Part shown: in pieces, positions 47,501 to 60,810 of the stretch | Position numbering within the stretch: the stretch's first letter is position 1 | How the letters are laid out: every line of letters begins with the position of its first letter | Source: Dioscorea cayenensis subsp. rotundata | Lineage: Eukaryota; Streptophyta; Magnoliopsida; Dioscoreales; Dioscoreaceae | NCBI RefSeq assembly: GCF_009730915.1 | Contig: NC_052480.1 | Location: forward strand, 682,001 to 746,000 | Direction of reading: 5' to 3' | Length of the DNA stretch: 64,000 nucleotides | The notes under the pieces: model-generated | Database searches by the model: none | The model's input: only the letters and a program-made list of their open reading frames with translations | What the model was told of the DNA's origin: nothing | Program-made: the position numbers and the translations under genes

Positions 47501-49885
47501 TAAAAATAAAATATTTTAATATTTTGATGCAGGATATGCTAGGCAATTACATCTAAAGAATCTAAATGATTACACTAGGAAGAAAAAGACAATCACACAT
47601 TGAAATAAAGCATTAAGCTACAATACTGAGAATAAATTATAGACCAATTGTAAGAGGGCTCATCTCTTTTTTTTATAAAGACTTGCGAACTTATCAAAAC
47701 TCCTAAAACATACTATAAATTTAATTAAACATAGAATTTAAAGTAACTTGGCTGAAATTTCAGGCAATGATTCTGAAATAATTAAATTGCTTCTAACATT
47801 AATTCATATGTTAAAATTAACTAATCATTTATCATCTTGAATCATTTTTTTATAATATCTTCTAAATCTTTTCAGTATGTAATTTGTATCATTATTACTT
47901 CCCAGATCACCAAGAATGTGCTTGGGCAAATGCTATCGGAGAGATGGACTCTGTGCAATCATCCCTCTGTGGAATCAATTGTCAGAAGGTCTGTATGCTC
48001 TCTCAGAATATCGTTTGGTAATTTGACTTCCTTTGAAGCATTTTATAGGACAGATTTCTTCCATAGATAGTTTTGTCCTGAGTCTCCTGACCAATTGAAC
48101 TGCTGGCTGTACTTGTTCCTTGCATGTCAGGTTGCTGCTCAACTATCTGATATTGTTGGTATTACAAATCCTATTGAAGGGGGGTTGTCATGGACTTTAT
48201 TGAGACGTCTTGATGAAGAAGAGAGAGGCATCTGTAGGCAGATATCTTCTCTTCAAATGGAATGTAATGCAAAGCTTTCCTTAGCTCTCCTTGTGCTTCA
48301 TGAGTGTTTTGTCCCTCTGGTGGATCAAAGGACTGGTGTGGACAAGATTTCCCAAGCTGTCTACAACTGTGGGTGAGTACTTTAGGCTTTGGGCTCTACC
48401 TCCTCCTTTTAATTTTTAATTAGCAGTGTACCTGCTGTACTTTTCCTATGGACATACAATCACTTTTAAATTTAAGAAATAGTCCTATTTATGCATTAAG
48501 TGTAACAGAAATGCCAGTGTATTTTTTTGTGGTTGATTTTTCATGCATGCATTATACTGTGAGGTTGAATACAGAAAATGACTCTTGAATTGCAAAGTTA
48601 TTATGGAAATGATCGTCCTTGGAATAGTACTGATCTATTTATATTTCGAAGTCTGATAACTAAATCCTTCAGCAGTCATTATGAATCGAGGTTAGAGAGG
48701 GCTTATTTAGGAGACAATGAAGATGAGCGAGACAGATTATGTTGGTCTTATGCTCTTTAAGAACTCCATGAGTGATGTTTATAACTTCACCTATGGCCTT
48801 ATCTCTTTCTACTATTATCTTTTAGTCCGTGTGCTGAACTTATTACTCTCTTAATGAACACAATTCACAAAAAGAAAAATGTTTTACAACTCCATCAAAA
48901 ACTAATAGCCTAGTTCTTGCATTACTGTTCTCTGTGCAGGTCAAACTTTAATCGTCTGAACTATGAAGGATTTTACACCATAATATTGGAGAAGAATGGA
49001 GAAATCATTACAGCTGCGACATTAAGGTTTGACTGCATCTTAATGCATGCATATCATTATATTATACCAACTTCCTATTCACTGTAAATGTGGATTATTT
49101 GAGTGTCTTACAAATCCAGTTTCTTGTTTATTCACTGTGCAGTTTTAATTATTTTTTGTTTATATAAAACAGTTATAATTTTCTCTTGTTCTGTTTTCAT
49201 ATCATTGTTTGTTTTTATAGGTTTCATGGGACACATTTAGCTGAAATGCCCTTCATTGGAACACAACCTTCATATCAAAGGAAAGGCATGTGTCGGCACC
49301 TTCTCAAAGCAATTGAATTGGTACACAAAAAAACTTCTACACTGACTTTTAACAATCTTGAGTCTTATGTTTCAATACAAATTCTCTCTAGACTGGAATA
49401 ATCCATCTGAAAACTCAAATCTTATTTCTTGAAATGTCTGCAGGTGCTCTATTCATTAAACATCAAGAAGCTGATTATTCCCGCCATTCCTGATTTGCTA
49501 GAGACATGGACTAGATCTTTTGGTTTCAGACCTCTAGAGCAATCCGATAAAGATGAAATCAGGAACCTCAGCATGATGGTTTTTGCTGGGACAACTTTAC
49601 TTCAAAAGTCTATTTGCAACACTGAAGAAACAAATACAAGACGTAAAATTACTGCCTGAATAATTATTTGTTCTCTATTTTCTTGCATTATTATCTATCA
49701 CACAATTGATTATTGAATTTGCTTCTCTTGCAGGCAATATTTGCAGCAGAGGTGACGGTGTTAATATCAGGGAAGCCTTCGAGGGAGGACGGCACATGAG
49801 ATCAAACATTATCGATACTCAACTTTCTACCTTTTCTCCAGGTTTATTTGCTATTCTTCATCCTGAAGTTAGAACTTCAGTATAA
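44588..49885 (+). CDS. PHD-finger/GNAT chromatin protein (IDM1/ROS4-like family)
   Basis: Eight coding exons, 1134 residues: 44588-47002, 47291-47417, 47906-47988, 48131-48372, 48940-49026, 49221-49320, 49444-49642, 49734-49885. The long first exon holds a [17 protein letters not shown] block (about 140-190), an Ala run, basic low-complexity sequence and a [38 protein letters not shown] domain (about 670-740). PHD1 is [20 protein letters not shown] then HQDC (about 777-805) and continues GSWYCPYC. A second Cys cluster (CRCPFC, CKQCGCKYHQEC) follows. The GNAT fold spans about 960-1075, with [20 protein letters not shown] as the acetyl-CoA loop (Q/RxxGxG/A type). IDM1 acetylates histone H3 to direct active DNA demethylation; whether this paralogue does so is not known. 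Confidence 0.92.
45267..45312 (+). repeat. GCT/CTG triplet tract in coding sequence
   Basis: Imperfect GCTGCT and ACTGCT repeats within the first large exon of the PHD/GNAT gene encode an Ala-rich run ([11 protein letters not shown]). A length-variable site is likely. Confidence 0.8.
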
Positions 49886-51500
49886 TAAAAATTGCAGCAA
49901 TATGAGATGCAACAATCCTGCAGGAAAATCAAACCTTTTTTTTCCCACAGAATAATAGTTTATTGATCTGAAAATAGCAGATCAATTATTTAATTGATAT
50001 GATTTTTGCACAGAAATTAATAGAAGTTGTCTTTGATTGCATTGTACCTAATTCCATCACCTTTTGAATTGACAAGGCCATCATTTCTTATTCCTTTCTA
50101 CCACATTGAAACTTTTGTTTTTCTGTTTGTCATTTGGGATTTGGGCATGACACAGCTGCTCTTTGATCTGTTTGTTCTCTCTGTGTGTGGCCATCTTACA
50201 ATGTTATTGCTGCAATCCTTGACTGTGTTTGTTATTCTCTCAAACAAGCACTCCTTTTATGGCATTGAACTGTACTTTTGTCCTCCTAATAATTAGAGAG
50301 ATCCCTTTTTTAAGTCTGTCTTTTGGAGCTTTTGACTGTGACCAAGACTGGTTTGACAAGAAAAGTGCATTGTTGTGTAGATAATAGAACACACTATCTG
50401 CTTTCTCTCCATGTTATTCAATGCCCTTCTAGCTTTGCAAAAGAACACTAGGGAGTGGAATTAATTAGTAAGTTTGTGGTTATTTCTTTTTTATTTTTTT
50501 CTTTTATTAAAAATCAAACACTTGCCTCTCTATTTTGGTTGTCTTTTGTAGTTGCTCTTTTACCACCGATCCTGGTAGATATTTTATTTTCTCCTTAGTG
50601 TCTCTCTTATACTCTCTGTTTATCTATAGGCGTTATTCTTCTTTATCTTTTATACTCTTGGTCAGTTATTTTGTGGTATGTTGTTGTAATTGTTATTTTG
50701 TGTTTATTAAATTATGATTTATTTTTTTTTAAAAAAAAAAATCTAACTCTCTATTATTTTTAATAGTACCATGATTTATCCATTTTAATAAGCCTCATTT
50801 TTCCTAACCGCAGTTGGATAAGGTTTGAGTTAAGGATTATTATTATTTTTTATAAGTAAAGTTGAAAAGATTTTGGTCAACTCATCTCATTTTAGAATAA
50901 ATCCCTTAACTATATTCCATGTTTAATTTGGAATAACGAAAATCTATATGTTGTCACATCTCAAACATCAAAATAAGAATAATTTTTTATTAAACTTTAA
51001 TAAAATTTCAAGTTGCACATCATTATGCAATAACTAATCTCTCTCTCTCTCTCTCTCATCTTGTATTATTATTCTTATTCCATCTTTATTCACTAAACAT
51101 ATATACATATATATATATGTTTACATACATAAACAGGGCAACATTGAATTGAATAAGAAGAGAAATGAGAGCTTTATTCCTTGTTCTTTGAGTCGAGTGG
51201 CAAAGAGGCCCGTACACAGTTCCCGATTCCTTTCCATTTGTCTTTGTGGGCCCATTAAAAGACCCAAAGAGAAAATTTTAAAAAGAGGCCCATTTGCTTG
51301 TTACTCATAGTACACCACTTCCAATCTATTTCCCATCCCTTTATTCACATGATCCATATTCTCTCTTTCTCTCTTCCCATCATTTATATTTTCATCTCTT
51401 CTCTTTCAAACTCATCAAATATCATTCACAGAATCACAATCATACCATTTTCTTTTCCCCCTTTTTTTTAATTAAATTTTCTTTCTCCATCCATTTTTCC
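49886..51500. other. Intergenic region
   Basis: 3' flank of the PHD/GNAT gene followed by AT-rich spacer with a CT run (51041-51057) and short TA runs. Frames near 50027 and 50535 are hydrophobic by base composition only. No gene is seen. Confidence 0.5.
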
Positions 51501-52173
51501 CCCTTTACTCTTCATCTTCTCCTTTTCTTTTTCTTTTTTAATTTCTCATATATATATATATATATATATAAAGAGAGAGAGAGAGAGGATGGAAAGAAAG
51601 CTACACATGCATAGCACTTTCCACTAAAAACAACAACTTTGGACCCCAAATTAACCTCCCCAGCAAGAAAAGCATATAACAGTCCATATATGACATATCC
51701 AGATATTTTTCACTGTTCCTCAACTCCCAAAAAATTAATTTAAAATATATATACATTTTTAAAAAAAAAAAAAATGCCAAGAAAGCATGATAAAGAAGAA
51801 AAAAGAAAACAACAAAAGCAAAACTCAAAAAGCAGATAACTACTTGCATATACATACTTGCCTACTCATTCTTACATTCCCTCTCATCATCCCCTCCCAA
51901 ACTTAAATCACAACTACAACAACAACAACAACAACAACAACAACTACAAAGACTAGCTAGACATTGACTCATCACCTACATCTCCCCCTCCCCTCAAATC
52001 TCCTCTTCATTCTCTCTTTCTCTTGTCTCATATTTTCCCTCTCATAACCTCTCTTCCTTAGATCCTACTACTCTCACCTACTATAACTTCCTCCACTTCA
52101 TCCTCTTTCTCATCATCATCATCATCATCCTCTTCTTCTTCTTATTCTTCAATAGCACAACAATAACAAGAAG
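51500..52173 (+). promoter_or_regulatory. Promoter and probable leader of the SMXL gene
   Basis: A TA run (51549-51570) is followed by GAGAGA, an AAC-repeat (51920-51948), a long pyrimidine-rich leader and ATC/CTT repeats (52110-52146) just before the ATG at 52174. Pyrimidine tracts of this kind are usual near plant transcription starts; the exact start is not visible. Confidence 0.4.
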
Positions 52174-53476
52174 ATGAGAGCAGGAGGTTGCACAGTGCAA
52201 CAAGCCTTAACACCAGAAGCAGCATACATAGTAAAACAAGCAGTGAACTTAGCTCGTCGACGAGGCCATGCTCAAGTAACTCCTCTCCATGTAGCCAACG
52301 CCATGCTCTCCTCCACCACCAGCCTTCTCCGTGCTGCTTGTCTTCAATCCAAATCTCATCCTCTTCAGTGTAAGGCTCTTGAGCTTTGCTTTAATGTCGC
52401 GCTTAATCGTCTTCCGGCTTCTTCGTCTTCTGGACCGATGCTTGGTCCTCACCATCATCACCAGCCACCTTCCTTGTCTAACGCTCTTGTTGCTGCCTTT
52501 AAACGAGCTCAAGCTCACCAACGCCGTGGATCCATTGAGACTCAACAACAACCACTTTTAGCAGTGAAGATAGAGTTAGAGCAGCTGATCATATCCATTT
52601 TAGATGATCCTAGTGTTAGCAGAGTCATGAGAGAAGCTGGTTTTTCAAGTACCCAAGTGAAGAGCAATGTTGAGCAAGCTGTTTCTTTAGATGTCTCTTC
52701 TTCACCTACATCCTCAAACCCAAACCCTAACCCTAATAAACCAAAAGATATCTCCTCATCTTCTACTACTATTACTGCTACTACTACTACTACTACTTCT
52801 TCTTCTTCTCTCTTAACAGCAAGTCCAGTGAGGAGTGAGGATGTTGGGGCTGTTATTCAGAGTTTAGTCAGCAAAAGAAGAACAAGTGTTGTGTTTGTAG
52901 GGGAGTGCTTAACCATCACTGAAGGAGTAGTGAGAGGAGTTATGGATAGAGTTGAGAAACAAGATGTGCCTGAGACTTTGAGAAACTTGCAGTTCATAAC
53001 CCTCCCTCTCTTCTCATTTGCCAACATGTGTAGAGATGAAGTGGAGAAGAAGATGGTTGAGCTTCAATGTGTTGTGAGAGCTTGTTGTGCTGGCAGAGGT
53101 GTTGTGCTTTACTTGGGTGACCTTAAGTGGGCAGCTGACTACAGAGAGAAAACTGGAAGAAGTACTACTTCATCATATACTTACTGTCCTGTTGAGCATG
53201 TGACCATGGAGATTGGGAGATTGGTTTGTGGTGGGATTAATAATTATATTAATGGAGTTTCAGGAGGTCATGAAGCAAGGTTTTGGCTTATGGGGATTGC
53301 TACTTACCAGACTTACATGAAGTGCAGGGCAGGGCAACTGCCATTAGAGACTCTTTGGGGTCTTCAACCTCTCATTGTTCCTGCTGGAAGCTTGGGTTTG
53401 AGTCTTAACTATGATAGGTAAATCATTTTTCTCTTATTTATTTATATATTTATTTATCATGCTGATCTTCATAATT

Positions 53477-53511
<35 letters not shown>

Positions 53512-55080
53512 TTGCTATTAATGCTATGTGGTTGATCCACCTTTTCATATATATATATATATATATAGTTAAAAACTTCAGACTATATATCCTCTTCTTA
53601 ATTTATTATATTTGTTTCAGTTGTAATTCACAAAACCAGCAGATGAAGAGTAAAAAGAATGGAGATGCAGCTTCTTTCTGGACTTTGGTTGATGATGGAG
53701 CTGGAGATCAGCTCAATTGCTGCACTGATTATTCTGTGAAGTTTGAGAGTACTGATTCGCAAAGCCGAAGCCGAAGCCGAAGCCAAAGCCGAGCAGATAT
53801 ATCAAGCACAAGCCTGCCTTCTTGGCTCCAACAATACAAAGAAGAAAGCAAGAGATCAGAAACCACCACCACCACCACCACCACCACCACTAATGATCAG
53901 GTAATTAATTAACTAATATATGATACTATATATATATTATAGACATTAATTAATAATTAAGTATAGCTCTCTTTTAATTAATCTCATTTATTTTCTCTTC
54001 TAGGATTGTAATAATGTTCAAGTGTTCAAGTGGATTAACTCTACTTCTTCATCCCACAAACTACACCGGCAACATCCTTCTGAGATGACAATACATTTCG
54101 CTTCAGCTTCACTGTCTTCATCATCAATCTCTTCTCATGGTCACCATTACAGCTTGCAAAAGACTAATCCTCATCACCAAATCTGGTCATCAGAAACCAT
54201 GAATGAATGCTTAGAGTTGAACTCCACCTCCTTCCCCCATGTCTCAATAACCATACCCAATAATCCTAACTCAGCTTCTTCCAGTGACACCATGGAAATG
54301 GATCAGCTCTCTGGCAAGTTCAAGGAACTCAATGCAGGGAACCTCAAGACACTATGCAATGCATTGGAGAGGAAAGTCTCATGGCAAAAAGGTATCATCC
54401 CTGATATAGCTAGCACCATCCTCCAATGCCGTTCCGGCATGATGAGAAGAGATAGATCAAGAATGCACAAGGAGGAGACTTGGTTGTTCTTCCAAGGTGG
54501 TGATGAAGAAGGAAAAATTAGAATAGCTAGAGAGCTTGCCAGCCTAGTCTTTGATTCATCTACAAATTTAGTAACCATATCACTCAGTAACTTCTCGTCG
54601 ACGAGGTCTGGCTCAAGTGATGATCTCCGTAACAAGAGATCAAGATCTCAAGAAAGTCATAGCTATTTAGAGAAGTTCTTCGACTCGGTTCGTTACAACC
54701 CGCATCGTGTCTTCTTGTTGGAGGATATAGAGCAAGTTGATTATAACTCACAGATGGGTATCAAGACTGTCATTGAGACAGGAAAAGTGCAAAGTTCTTG
54801 TGGTGATGATGTTTGTGTTAGTGATGCAATTGTTATATTAAGTTGTGTTAGTTTTGATTCAAGATCAAGAGCTTGCTCTCCTCCAGTGAGGCATAAGTCA
54901 GATAGTGAAGAAGAGAAAGATGATGATTGTGAGAAGGATGTTGTTGGTTCAAGTATTTGTTTGGATTTGAATCTTTGTGCCGGAGACGAAGAAGACGGTG
55001 GAGATAGTTTTCTTGATGATGTTGGTCTTCTTGAATCAGTGGATAGATCTTGCTTCTTTCAGTTGCCAGAGGACTTGTGA
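52174..55080 (+). CDS. SMXL: SMAX1-like protein, SMXL3/4/5 type
   Basis: Three exons, 52174-53417, 53621-53900 and 54004-55080; 866 residues. The N-terminal double Clp-N domain starts MRAGGCTVQQALTPEAAYIV and contains RRRGHAQVTPLHVANAML and HPLQCKALELCFNVALNRLP. VKIELEQLIISILDDPSVSR then VMREAGFSS is the second repeat. The C-terminal ATPase-like half has a degenerate Walker-A position (FFQGGDEEGKIRIA) and LLEDIEQVD. An EAR motif LDLNLC (about 828-833) would recruit TOPLESS. The RGKT-type degron of D53/SMXL6-8 and SMAX1 is not seen, which with GGCTVQQAL points to the SMXL3/4/5 clade: phloem-forming, not strigolactone- or karrikin-degraded. Ser/Thr runs, (SR)n and poly-Thr tracts lie in the centre. 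Confidence 0.93.
53861..53890 (+). repeat. ACC triplet tract in coding sequence
   Basis: About ten ACC codons encode a poly-Thr run near the end of exon 2 of the SMXL gene; just upstream, CGAAGC repeats (53765-53795) encode alternating Ser-Arg. Both are slippage-prone. Confidence 0.85.
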
Positions 55081-55289
55081 TGTATTATGATCTCTTTGTT
55101 TGTTTTTTATTATAATGTTCTTGATCTGTGGTGGTGAATCTTTGTGTAATTTTATATATATATTGTGAAGTTTGAGATGGAGAAAGAAGAAGTTTGGTGG
55201 GATTAAAGTTAGAATGGATATCAGTAGGTAGAAGAAGAGCAAGAACACCTGTATATTATCAGTATCTTTGTGCAAGTGATTAATGGAAG

Positions 55290-55338
55290 TTTTTTTTTTT
55301 TTTTTATTAAAGTGGTTAAACCACAAATTTATTAGAAA
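55290..55338 (-). repeat. Dispersed 3'-end fragment (copy c)
   Basis: Minus-strand reading: CTAATAAATTTGTGGTTTAA then CCACTTTAATAAAAA. The clearest copy of the shared motif AATAAATTTGTGGTTTANCCACTTT followed by poly(A). It lies about 200 bp past the SMXL stop. Confidence 0.6.
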
Positions 55339-55698
55339 AACAAAACAACAAACAACTAGAAGAAAAACACATAAGAAAACAGTAGAAAAAAAAACAGAAA
55401 GAAAACAACAAACCACAAATTTTTTTTTAAAAGGAACTTCTTTTTATTGCTATATTTTGCTTATGTTAAAATAAAACTTTGTTTGTGGGAACTTATAATT
55501 GAAACCAATAGAACATAAAGTCTATATAGTAGTAAAGCACATGCTCATATAATAACTTAGATAATATCATGGCGACTAATGCTGTTTTACTTTGCCCAAC
55601 AATGAGCATCCATTTGCTATTGATTGGTGTTATAAGGTGCGCAATTGGCCCTACATGATTGGCTGGAGAGAAAGATGTGCATATATAATAAAAATAAA

Positions 55699-55704
55699 TA
55701 AATA

Positions 55705-55745
<41 letters not shown>
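55699..55745. repeat. AAT microsatellite
   Basis: Uninterrupted AAT/ATA units for about 45 bp, preceded by AAAT units. Confidence 0.9.
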
Positions 55746-55746
<1 letters not shown>

Positions 55747-55856
55747 GAGAAAGATGATGAAGGATGCATGCATATATGTACTTGCCTTGTATCTCTATCA
55801 TATTTTCATCAAAGTTACATGTGTTATGGGATTGACAAACTTCATGATAGCTTAAA

Positions 55857-55857
<1 letters not shown>

Positions 55858-55917
<60 letters not shown>
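55858..55917. repeat. Long TA microsatellite
   Basis: About 57 bp of perfect TA dinucleotides, among the longest in the window. Confidence 0.95.
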
Positions 55918-55921
<4 letters not shown>

Positions 55922-56112
55922 CTATATGTTTTCTGTGGTGATCAAAATGCTAGTTGAATTCTATTGTGTGTGAGCAATGATTCAAATTGGAGACAAGTCT
56001 TTTAGTGTTTGATTGGAGAATGAGAGAGTTGTTTCCAAAATGAAAGGCACTGCAATCATCTCACTATTTTTTTATACCAGAAAAGAAATGAAGAAGATGC
56101 ATTATTTACAAG

Positions 56113-56197
56113 GTGTATATATATATATTTGTATATATATATATATATATATATATTGTGTGTGTGTGTGTGTTTGAGAGAGAGAGAGAGAGAGAGA
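56113..56197. repeat. Compound TA-TG-GA microsatellite
   Basis: TA runs pass into TG units (56157-56172) and then GA units (56176-56198). Confidence 0.9.
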
Positions 56198-56571
56198 TTC
56201 ATAACTTAAGGGTAGTGCAAAGGAGGATTCACTTTAAGAAGGCAAAGGCACAATCTTCCTTAAGAAATATCAAAAGGGCATGCACTACTTTTCATGCTTG
56301 GTGATGAGATTTGAAAAAGAATCACTTTTTCCTGCTTTTGATTTCACAACCAAACATTCTCTCATCTTTGGAAAACAGTGGGAGTAAAAAGACTTAATAC
56401 AAAATAAAGAAGAGCATCCTGTCTTAAAGTTGCTGCTTTAGAATCCTAGAAAGATAATCTTCTCTACTCTTTGATACTTGAAATCAAAACCTATGTGTAA
56501 GTAGGGAATTTGTCTGTGTGTGGCTTTGGAGAAAAAGATCAAATCCTTATAATTTATTTTAAATTTTATTT

Positions 56572-56608
<37 letters not shown>

Positions 56609-59600
56609 TTATGTGTCAAGTGTTCAAGCACTAACAAGTTATAATTTGAAGCAAATTGCTCATCAACTCTCACTCTCATGCTTATCCTTTCTTTTGAACT
56701 CTCTCAACATTAATTTATTCTCCTCCACCTTTTGGCAACCCTCTTTAGTTTCATCCCTTTTCTCCAGTCTCAAAAGGAAGAAGCCTCTCATTACTTTCCT
56801 CTGCTCTCTCTCTTTCTCTCTCTCTCTCTCCCTCTCTCTTAATTTGTACATTAATTTCTTTGCTTTTTTCATAGTGAAGCTGCATCTCTCTTTCCCTTCC
56901 ATCTTCTTTATTTTACATCAAGCATGTCACAGAAAAGTATCTTTATTCATATATATATACATACACACACACACACTGTATATATATGTTCAATTGTAGT
57001 AAATTACATCTTTAAAAATAATAGAAATTTATTTATGAACTAATTTCCTAGAACACTAATAGAATATTAAGGTGATATATTTATAGAGAGATATAGATAG
57101 AGATAATGCATGTTTATTTTCCCAAGTAGTGTATAGGCAACATGGATGCATGCCGATGATATTTGTTTGATCATTTGTTAATACACAAGAAAACAACAAA
57201 GTTCTCCTCGTATTCTGGCCCTTTGGGAATGCAGAGACGCGTGATCCTTTGCATGTGCATGCAACTCAACGTACGTACATTGTCACTTTAATATATAATA
57301 TTTCTATATATATATAATAAAAAAATTTAAAACAACAACAACAACATTATAAGCACTAATTATTAGTGTACTCAATCTAGTGAAAGATGGCCATAAAAAG
57401 CACTGAAAGAGTGGGAGCAAGAATGAAAGTAGCCAAAAGTAATTGTTGTTTAATGGTGTGGAAGGGTGAGAGAATTTTTGGGAAACTAACATATATTCTC
57501 CAAACTCTAATAAAGACATGGTTTAACATTGGTTAATGGTTTTGGAAGGAGATTAAGGGATTATGGGGATGGGTCTTAAGGTGAATGGTATGGTAAGAAA
57601 AGTTAAAGAAGAGATGAAAAAGGTTTGTGGAAAGTGAGTGTTAGCTTTTCTTATCCCTTAATTATTCTCTCTTCTTTCCTCTCTTTTTATACCACATTCT
57701 TTTGACTGATTCCTTTTCCAATTCCTTGCTTGCCGGCATTTCACACACACTTTGCTTTCCTATTTTTAATTTAAATTACCATGCATTTGCCCTTTTATAT
57801 ATATATATATATATAGATAAATCACAAATTTAACTAAATAACAGGTAAATACATAAATAGAGCTACACCCAAATGCCCTGACCACCGTGTGTGATTGTAG
57901 GCCTAGAAATTAACAAATAAAAGAATAAATGTGTTGCAAAATACAAAATTGATCTAATGGCTTTCAAAAAATTATTTTCTAAGGTGATCTCTCGGAGACA
58001 ATACCAAAAGAGCATCTAGCCTATTTTTTTCGGTCCACCTAAAATTGTTCTCTCATGGTTGTCGTGTTTCTGTTGAAGTCAAAGGACATGATATATAGAT
58101 AGAAATAATGTGTTTTGTATTTCTTAAATAAAACATGTTTATTAAAATAAGATATTAAATCATATAGAAGACTTACATAATTAAATAAAATGAAGATAGT
58201 GTTTTTACATTTAATAATATAGTTTTATCCTAAACCCTAACAAAGTGATGATAATATTGATAATAAAAAAGGAAATACAAAGTTTATGATATTTATAGAA
58301 AAGCATTGAAGCACCTAAGGTTAACAATCACTTAAAAATAAACAAAGAGTTAAGATGTCACTTCTAGCTCTAGACAAGCCACTGTGAGTATAGATTATTA
58401 ATTCAATATCTTTTGAGATGATAATAATAATGCATGCCCTCCTTTACATATCATAAAGATTAAAGATATAAAATTAAATCTATGCCACTAATGCCCAAGC
58501 TTCCACTTTTTAAGTTGGTGGTGAGCCGAAAGGCAAACCCTAATAGCAATGAATCCACTTCACAAGCTTTGCTTTTGAGCTTGCAAAACTTACATACTTT
58601 AATTGGCACAAGAAAAAGTTTATCAACCTTAATGGAAATACTCAAACAAATAAAGCCGCCCTCTTTTCCACTTAAAATTGAAAGATAAGTCTCACTATAG
58701 CTATCATGATTAGTTTCCACTTACAACATTGTACTAACAAAATTGTTATTACAAAAGAGCTAGCACTATACTTGATCTTATTAAGGCTTTACATATAACA
58801 CATGATGGCAAAAAATTAATTAAAGATTAAAGACTAATTAGAGACCAAAACCAAAAAAACATCAGTCCTTGGATAATGAGATGGAAGTCATGCCAATATA
58901 TATATATATATATATATTTGAAGAGAAAAGTAAAGAATAGAATTAAGTACTAGCTAGCAATGCAAGGTGTGAAACTCATTCCAAAAGTTTCTCATATATA
59001 TATATATATAATTGGACTTATTTATTTTCAATATATTGGTCATGTGAAGTGGCAAGTTGCTCATATATTCATCTTAATCCAATTAGAAAGAATATATTTG
59101 TAGTCCTTTGAAGATGGCTAAGGAATAGTGTGCACTATGTTATATACCTTTCATTTACAAAGATTTTATATATGGGCATATAATTAATTAAGAAGCCTGA
59201 AATTACTTTCAAATGGTCCCATATGAGTACTAGACTAGTTGGAATTTCAAGCCAAGATATGATTCTTGATATCATTAGGTCCAAGATCATTTCATGATAT
59301 TCCTCTCATTAAAAAGCTGCAAACTTGTTGTCCATATATATAGCCCATGGGTTTCATGCATACTATTTAGCCAACTAAATAAAAAATGGATTCTCATTCT
59401 CCTAGATTTATGTCAAGAGTGATTAGAATAATATTAAAATTGAAAACCATTAACCAAAAAAAAACAAAGAAAAAAAAATTAAGAAAAAAAAAAGGAGAAA
59501 TGTATGTGATTCCTCCATTAATGTCATTATAAAAGATGCCTTAAATCTTTGAGGCAGATCTTTTCATTTATTTATTACTTTAATGTTTATGGATGACTTC

Positions 59601-59892
59601 TAGGCCGCCAACTTTGTTCAATTATTTGTGGGTAAAGACATGCAGCATGCCTCCCAATTCTAGCAAAATTCTCTCATAAATGGTTTCTAGGTTTGGACAT
59701 GCTTCTTTGCCACACATAAGGAAAGCTTTTCCAATGTTTATTGAGGAATATGAGGGACCCTCTTAATTATATTGGAAAAAGAAAGATTCATGTACCCTTA
59801 GATCACATTTATCTTTTCATTTTTTTAATATCCATTAATTTTAGACTGCATAAGAGAAAGGCTAGCTCCCCAGTCCCCACTGTGTCCTTGAA

Positions 59893-59923
<31 letters not shown>

Positions 59924-60120
59924 AGTAGTCTTGAAACATTATTGAAGTGGAGGTGGAGCCCTCAAGCGATAAGAAAGACAAGTCCTCGAGCTTTGCTATG
60001 AGATAAAGAGAAACGTCATAAAGTTATGGTTGTCTTTAAAAGAAGCAAAGAAAAGCATGCAACTGTAGACAGTTGCTTGTATTGTTTTTGTATTCCATCA
60101 CAGACATACTCATTAGACCA

Positions 60121-60125
<5 letters not shown>

Positions 60126-60179
<54 letters not shown>
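60126..60179. repeat. Compound CT-TA microsatellite
   Basis: About 36 bp of CT dinucleotides followed directly by about 18 bp of TA. Confidence 0.95.
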
Positions 60180-60180
<1 letters not shown>

Positions 60181-60384
60181 TATTCAAGTTAAAGAAGAGA
60201 ATAGAAGGTCTTTTCTTTTCTAAGGTTGAAGGGCCTTTGAATTTGGCCTTTCTCTCTTTACACTTTGCTGCCATCTGTTCTGAAGGGCCACAAGACAAAA
60301 ACTCTTTCATCCCTAAGAGTAAAATTATACACCTCATTAGATAAATTAGGTTTTGAGCTGAAGTATGTATATATTATATATACA

Positions 60385-60422
60385 TACACATGCACGTGCA
60401 TGCATGCAAGCATGCACACGTA
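60385..60422. promoter_or_regulatory. Cluster of RY (CATGCA) words around a CACGTG core
   Basis: ACATGCACGTGCATGCATGC then AAGCATGCACACGTAC: several CATGCA/TGCATG words overlap a perfect palindrome TGCACGTGCA whose centre is a G-box core CACGTG. RY plus G-box/ABRE is the arrangement read by B3 (ABI3/FUS3-type) and bZIP factors in seed genes, but no nearby gene is evident, so function is uncertain. Confidence 0.35.
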
Positions 60423-60773
60423 CACTACGCTAAGGCTACGTGTAAATAAATAAGTGAAGAGAGTTTTATAAACTGGAGGTTAATTTTGATCATCATTCAG
60501 GGTGTAACATGATAATTAAGCCCATCATCTTTAGTTTGATCAAACGCCTAATACAAGAAAGAAAAGAGAGAGCTAATTATTAATTGGCAACTGCAAAAAG
60601 ATACAACAAGCATGGAGACAAAGTTTCCACTCTCCTTGATCTTTTGCAGACTTTAAGAAAGGAATGGTCACAGTCCATTTTCTTTTCCTTTTCCTCTTCC
60701 TTGCATGGAAGTAAGGGACTGTTATCCCATCCATAAGCACTACTATCCATCCCACTCATTGCTATCTACTATG

Positions 60774-60809
<36 letters not shown>
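60774..60809. repeat. TA microsatellite
   Basis: About 34 bp of TA dinucleotides. Confidence 0.9.

Positions 60810-60810
<1 letters not shown>

Noticed and set aside
51294-51614. 106-codon frame upstream of the SMXL gene
   Set aside because: Low-complexity Phe/Ser/Leu and IY repeats from pyrimidine and TA tracts; this is promoter or leader sequence.
56613-56999. 128-codon frame in the gene desert
   Set aside because: Built from CT and TA microsatellites, with no recognisable domain or start context.
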